This document shows, in pieces, positions 59,719-64,000 of a stretch of DNA of 64,000 nt. The stretch covers positions 2,418,001 through 2,482,000 of the forward strand of contig NZ_CP118527.1 in NCBI RefSeq assembly GCF_028885415.1. The letters are read 5' to 3'. Numbering within the stretch: position 1 is the first letter of the stretch; each line of letters begins with the position of its first letter. The notes beneath the pieces are model-generated. The model ran no database searches. It saw only the letters and a list, made by a program, of their open reading frames with translations, and had not been told where the DNA came from. This DNA comes from Streptomyces coeruleorubidus (GTDB lineage Bacteria; Actinomycetota; Actinomycetes; Streptomycetales; Streptomycetaceae). Both the position numbers and the translations under genes were made by a program.

Positions 59719-60963
59719 GTGCGACAGCGTTCCTTGGTGATTCTTACCTCCGTTCTCACGACCGGAGCTCTGACTCTCACCGCCTGCGGCTCCCGAGACG
59801 ACAGCGGTGACAAGAGCGGAGACGGCGGGAGCGGCACGACCCTGACCATCGGCGTCGACGCCCCCCTCTCCGGTGAGAACTCCACCACCGGCCTCGGCAT
59901 CCAGTACGGCGCCCAGATAGCCGTCGACGACGCCAACAAGAACAACTGGGTCCCGGGCGTGAAATTCAAGCTCAAGGCCCTGGACGACAAGGCCCAGCCC
60001 GCCACCGGCCAGTCCAACGCCACCAGCCTCACCGGCGACAAGACCGTCGTCGGCGCCGTCGGCCCGCTGAACTCCGGCGTCGCCCAGACGATGCAGCAGG
60101 TGTTCGCCTCGGCCAACATGGTCCAGATCTCCCCGGCCAACACCAACCCCGAGCTGACCCAGGGCAAGAACTGGCAGACGGACAAGAAGCGTCCCTACAA
60201 GACGTACTTCCGCACCGCCACCACCGACGAACTCCAGGGCAGCTTCGCCGCCGGCTACGCGTACAACGGCCTCAAGAAGAAGAAGGCCTTCATCGTCGAC
60301 GACAAGCAGACCTACGGCGCCGGCCTCGCGAAGATCTTCGGGGAGCAGTACAAGAAGTTCGGCGGCACCGTCGTCGGCACCGACCACGTCAACACCGGCG
60401 ACAAGGACTTCGGCTCCCTCGTCACGAAGATCAAGAACTCCGGTGCCGACCTGCTCTACTACGGCGGCCAGTACGACGAGTCCGCGCTGATCACCAAGCA
60501 GCTCAAGGACGCCGGCGTCAAGATCCCGCTGTTCGGCGGCGACGGCATGTTCGCCTCCACCTACATCGAGGCCGCCGGCAAGGCCGCCGAGGGTGACCTC
60601 GCCACCGCCATCGGTGTCCCCGCCGACACCCTGCCCGCGGCCAAGCAGTTCATCCAGACGTACAAGGACAAGGGTTACAAGGGCGACTACGGCGCCTACG
60701 GCGCGTACGCCTACGACGCCACCACGGCCATCATCAAGGCCGTCAAGGCCGCGGCCGACGCCAACGGCGGCAAGGTGCCCACCGACATCAACGACCTGCG
60801 CTCCAAGGTCGTCGACGGAGTCCAGAAGTCCGACTTCGAAGGCCTCACCGGCAAGATCTCCTTCGACCAGTACGGCGACACCACCAACAAGCAGCTGACG
60901 GTGTACCAGGTCGAGAAGGGTGCCTGGAAGGACGTCGAGACCGGCACCGCCGACCTGAAGTAG
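59719..60963 (+). CDS. livK: Branched-chain amino acid ABC transporter, substrate-binding lipoprotein
   Basis: The start is GTG 59719, six bases after AAAGGA; GTG 59704 would add five residues. The protein has 414 residues. A lipoprotein signal ends in LTAC with lipidated Cys23, then a Ser/Gly/Asp linker. The periplasmic-binding fold type I contains TIGVDAPLSGENSTTG, VVGAVGPLNSGVAQ, RTATTDELQG and IVDDKQTYGAGLAK, as in Leu/Ile/Val-binding proteins. It captures amino acids outside the membrane for LivH/LivM. A hairpin after the gene probably keeps its expression above that of the permeases. Confidence 0.95.
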   Translation: MRQRSLVILTSVLTTGALTLTACGSRDDSGDKSGDGGSGTTLTIGVDAPLSGENSTTGLGIQYGAQIAVDDANKNNWVPGVKFKLKALDDKAQPATGQSNATSLTGDKTVVGAVGPLNSGVAQTMQQVFASANMVQISPANTNPELTQGKNWQTDKKRPYKTYFRTATTDELQGSFAAGYAYNGLKKKKAFIVDDKQTYGAGLAKIFGEQYKKFGGTVVGTDHVNTGDKDFGSLVTKIKNSGADLLYYGGQYDESALITKQLKDAGVKIPLFGGDGMFASTYIEAAGKAAEGDLATAIGVPADTLPAAKQFIQTYKDKGYKGDYGAYGAYAYDATTAIIKAVKAAADANGGKVPTDINDLRSKVVDGVQKSDFEGLTGKISFDQYGDTTNKQLTVYQVEKGAWKDVETGTADLK

Positions 60964-60988
60964 TCCCGGCCCCCCACTAGCCGCACCA

Positions 60989-61030
60989 CGGGCCGCGCGG
61001 AAGGAGGACCCCGACCGCGCGGCCCGTTTT
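60989..61030 (+). terminator. Partial terminator/attenuator between livK and livH
   Basis: A perfect 12-bp stem, CGGGCCGCGCGG (60989-61000) and CCGCGCGGCCCG (61015-61026), with a 14-nt loop is followed by TTTT (61027-61030). It lies between the binding protein and the first permease. Such sites commonly reduce read-through so that more binding protein than permease is made. Confidence 0.85.
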
Positions 61031-61102
61031 CACACCCCCACCCATCACACGACCACGCACACATCCAGTGCACACCACCACCAGCGACATGGAGGCCATG
61101 CG

Positions 61103-62032
<930 letters not shown>

Positions 62033-62036
62033 TCAC

Positions 62037-63845
62037 ATGACCGAGACGACCAAGACCCCCGCCCCGGACGCCGTGCCCACCCCGCCCGCACCCCGCGGCC
62101 TGATACCGCTGCCCGAAGCGGCCGCCCGCGCCCTCCTGCTCGCCGGCGGCATCGCCACCGCGGCCTCCGCCTTCCTCGCCTGGACCTGGACCGACGAGTT
62201 CCCCGGCGACCTCACCATCAACGGCTACCCCGGCGGCCTGCAGTGGCTCACCTTCACCGCCGGCGTCCTCACCGCACTGTTCGCGCTCGCCTCGTACGGC
62301 ATCCGCGGCCTGGGCTGGCTGCTGCCCGCCCGCAACAACGCACCCCTCGTCCTCACCGCCCTCGGCGGCTTCGCCGTCACCTGGTTCACGGTCATCGCCA
62401 TCAGCGCCGAACTCGGCGGTGTCGTCAACCTCGAACCCGGCGGCTGGATCGCGGCCATCGCCTCCCTCCTGCCCCTCCTCGGCGCCTTCGCCCTCCCCCA
62501 GGAGCGGGGCACCGACGGCACGAAGGAAGCCCTCAAGGCCTACATCGCCAAACCCGACCGCATCCCCGCCGCCCAGGCCAGCAGCGGCTGGGTCCAGCGG
62601 GCAGTGATCACCGTCGCCACCATCATCGGCCTCGGCGTCTTCACCTACGGCATCGACACCGAATACGGCGAACTCTTCGTCGGCTACCTCTTCGTCGTCA
62701 CCTTCGCCATGTGGGCGCTGCACACCGCCGGCCTCCTCGACCGCTTCTCCGCACTGGTCGCCGCCAACCGCAGCTTCACCCTCGCCATGGGCTTCGCCGC
62801 GGCCATCGCCTTCCCCTTCACCCAAACCGACGACCACTACGCCAACATCGGCGTCAACATCCTGATCTTCGGGACGGTCGCCCTCGGCCTCAACATCGTC
62901 GTCGGCCTCGCCGGACTCCTCGACCTCGGATACGTCGCCTTCCTCGGCGTCGGCGCCTACACCGCCGCCCTCGTCTCCGGCTCCGAGTTCTCCACCATCT
63001 CCGGCGTCCAGTTCCCCTTCTGGGCCTCCGCCCTCACCGGCGCCGCAGCCTCCCTCGTCTTCGGCGTCCTCATCGGCGCCCCGACCCTGCGCCTGCGCGG
63101 CGACTACCTCGCCATCGTCACCCTCGGCTTCGGAGAGATCTTCCGCATCGCCGTCAACAACATGGACGGCGACTCAGGCCCGGACCTCACCAACGGGCCC
63201 AACGGCATCCCGTCCATCCCCGACCTGAACATGTTCGGGTTCAACTTCGGCCAGGCCCACGACATCGGCGGATTCACCCTCGGCCGGTTCGCCAACTACT
63301 ACCTACTGATGGTCCTCATCATGGCCATCGTGGTCCTGGTGTACACGCGTGCGGCGGACTCCCGCATCGGCCGCTCCTGGATCGCCATCCGCGAGGACGA
63401 GACCGCCGCCACCGCCATGGGCATCAACGGCTTCCGCGTCAAGCTCGTCGCCTTCGCCCTCGGCGCCGCACTCGCCGGCCTCGCCGGCACCGTCAGCGCC
63501 CACGTCACCTACAGCGTGGTCCCCACGCCATACCAGTTCGCCGGCTCCACCCCGCCCAACTCCGCGTTCCTCCTGGCCGCGGTCGTCCTCGGCGGCATGG
63601 GCACGGTCGCCGGACCGCTCCTCGGCGCGGCCCTGCTCTACCTGCTCCCCGAAAAGCTGGTGTTCCTCCAGGACAAGTCGCTCCTGGCCTTCGGCATCGC
63701 GCTCATCCTGCTGATGCGCTTCCGCCCCGAAGGCATCATCGCCAACCGCCGGCGCCAGCTCGAATTCCACGAGACCGGCCAACTCGACGTACCCAAACAG
63801 ACCACGCTGACCGACGAACCGGCCGTCACCAAGGCGGGGGCGTAA
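62037..63845 (+). CDS. livM: Branched-chain amino acid ABC transporter permease LivM with a long N-terminal membrane extension
   Basis: The protein has 602 residues from ATG 62037, against about 330-420 in most bacteria. The LivM core starts near residue 250 (GVNILIFGTVALGLNIVVGLAGLLDLGYVAFLGVG, within 272-306) and contains GAPTLRLRGDYLAIVTLGFGEIFR and the loop GRSWIAIREDETAATAMGIN. Residues 30-240 carry about six extra hydrophobic segments and polar loops, with no recognised domain. The operon position and core support a transport role. The N-terminal part may be an extra regulatory or scaffold domain. Confidence 0.93.
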   Translation: MTETTKTPAPDAVPTPPAPRGLIPLPEAAARALLLAGGIATAASAFLAWTWTDEFPGDLTINGYPGGLQWLTFTAGVLTALFALASYGIRGLGWLLPARNNAPLVLTALGGFAVTWFTVIAISAELGGVVNLEPGGWIAAIASLLPLLGAFALPQERGTDGTKEALKAYIAKPDRIPAAQASSGWVQRAVITVATIIGLGVFTYGIDTEYGELFVGYLFVVTFAMWALHTAGLLDRFSALVAANRSFTLAMGFAAAIAFPFTQTDDHYANIGVNILIFGTVALGLNIVVGLAGLLDLGYVAFLGVGAYTAALVSGSEFSTISGVQFPFWASALTGAAASLVFGVLIGAPTLRLRGDYLAIVTLGFGEIFRIAVNNMDGDSGPDLTNGPNGIPSIPDLNMFGFNFGQAHDIGGFTLGRFANYYLLMVLIMAIVVLVYTRAADSRIGRSWIAIREDETAATAMGINGFRVKLVAFALGAALAGLAGTVSAHVTYSVVPTPYQFAGSTPPNSAFLLAAVVLGGMGTVAGPLLGAALLYLLPEKLVFLQDKSLLAFGIALILLMRFRPEGIIANRRRQLEFHETGQLDVPKQTTLTDEPAVTKAGA

Positions 63846-63850
63846 CCATC

Positions 63851-64000
63851 ATGACCACACCTGTACTCGAAGCACGCGACGTCACGATGCGCTTCGGCGG
63901 CCTTACCGCCGTCCGCTCCGTCGACTTCACGGTCAACTCCGGCGAGATCGTCGGACTGATCGGCCCCAACGGCGCCGGCAAGACCACCTTCTTCAACTGC
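63851..64000 (+). CDS. livG: Branched-chain amino acid ABC transporter ATPase LivG (5' part only)
   Basis: The gene starts at ATG 63851 and runs off the window after 50 codons. The visible part MTTPVLEARDVTMRFGGLTA leads to a complete Walker A, GPNGAGKTTFFN, near residues 39-50. This is the standard start of an ABC ATPase of this transporter. A second ATPase (LivF) is expected beyond the edge. Confidence 0.93.
   Translation, partial: MTTPVLEARDVTMRFGGLTAVRSVDFTVNSGEIVGLIGPNGAGKTTFFNC

Overview
The window is a very GC-rich stretch of chromosome that looks like a Streptomyces core region. The reasons are the strong third-position GC bias, the GTG and TTG starts behind GGAGG-type ribosome binding sites, streptomycete-specific families (DUF397, DUF5753 XRE regulators, MHYT, SPW_0924-like, DUF6343-like), and a gene order that, from memory, follows the S. 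coelicolor region from about SCO1964 to SCO2010 (uvrB, glpQ2, coaE, rpsA, hrpB, polA, branched-chain amino acid transporter). No prophage, insertion sequence, CRISPR array, tRNA or rRNA was seen.

Layout. 1-5.2 kb: two TerD-family genes, uvrB and an MHYT membrane protein, all leftward. 5.4-9.5 kb: secreted glycerophosphodiesterase with a possible PHO box, ogt, a VOC protein, and a coupled psuG/PfkB pair for pseudouridine breakdown. 9.5-16.1 kb: methyltransferase, CorA, CBS protein, uridine kinase-like protein, DUF2293, DUF1772 and an orphan gltD-like oxidoreductase. 16.1-19.7 kb: decayed fragment, DUF574-type methyltransferase, then a WhiJ/AbaA-like regulatory locus (XRE, DUF397, HATPase and an unknown 144-residue protein). 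19.7-29.5 kb: a 5 x 37-bp tandem repeat, ABC transporter, MTA/SAH deaminase-like amidohydrolase, endo/exonuclease-type hydrolase, FUSC transporter, nucleotidyltransferase, RidA and a left-handed beta-helix protein. 29.5-32.5 kb: an NCS1 transporter plus racemase, divergent from a GntR/FCD regulator across a perfect palindrome. 32.6-40.9 kb: UdgB, an ArsR/MFS operon with a TTA codon, S4 protein, DoxX-like protein, an overlapping kinase-like/methyltransferase pair, an acyltransferase-like protein, DUF6343, TPR and coaE. 41-48.5 kb: PAC2 protein, rpsA with a clear promoter, leader and terminator, a methyltransferase without a normal start codon, hrpB, DUF3068 and a 44-residue protein. 48.6-58.9 kb: lytic transglycosylase, DUF4184, polA, a molybdopterin oxidoreductase, thioesterase and secreted protease. 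59-64 kb: livK/livH/livM/livG transporter operon, cut by the window edge.

Themes. Housekeeping DNA and RNA functions (uvrB, ogt, UdgB, polA, hrpB, rpsA) are mixed with nucleoside, purine and amino-acid salvage (psuG/PfkB, uridine kinase-like, MTA/SAH deaminase-like, NCS1/racemase, RidA, liv). Short tandem repeats (9-37 bp units) recur in intergenic DNA and at gene ends; at three loci they touch the first or last codons of a gene. No clearly new multi-gene system stands out. The best candidates for unexplored biology are the kinase-like/methyltransferase pair at 36.6-38.4 kb and the regulatory locus at 17.3-19.7 kb.
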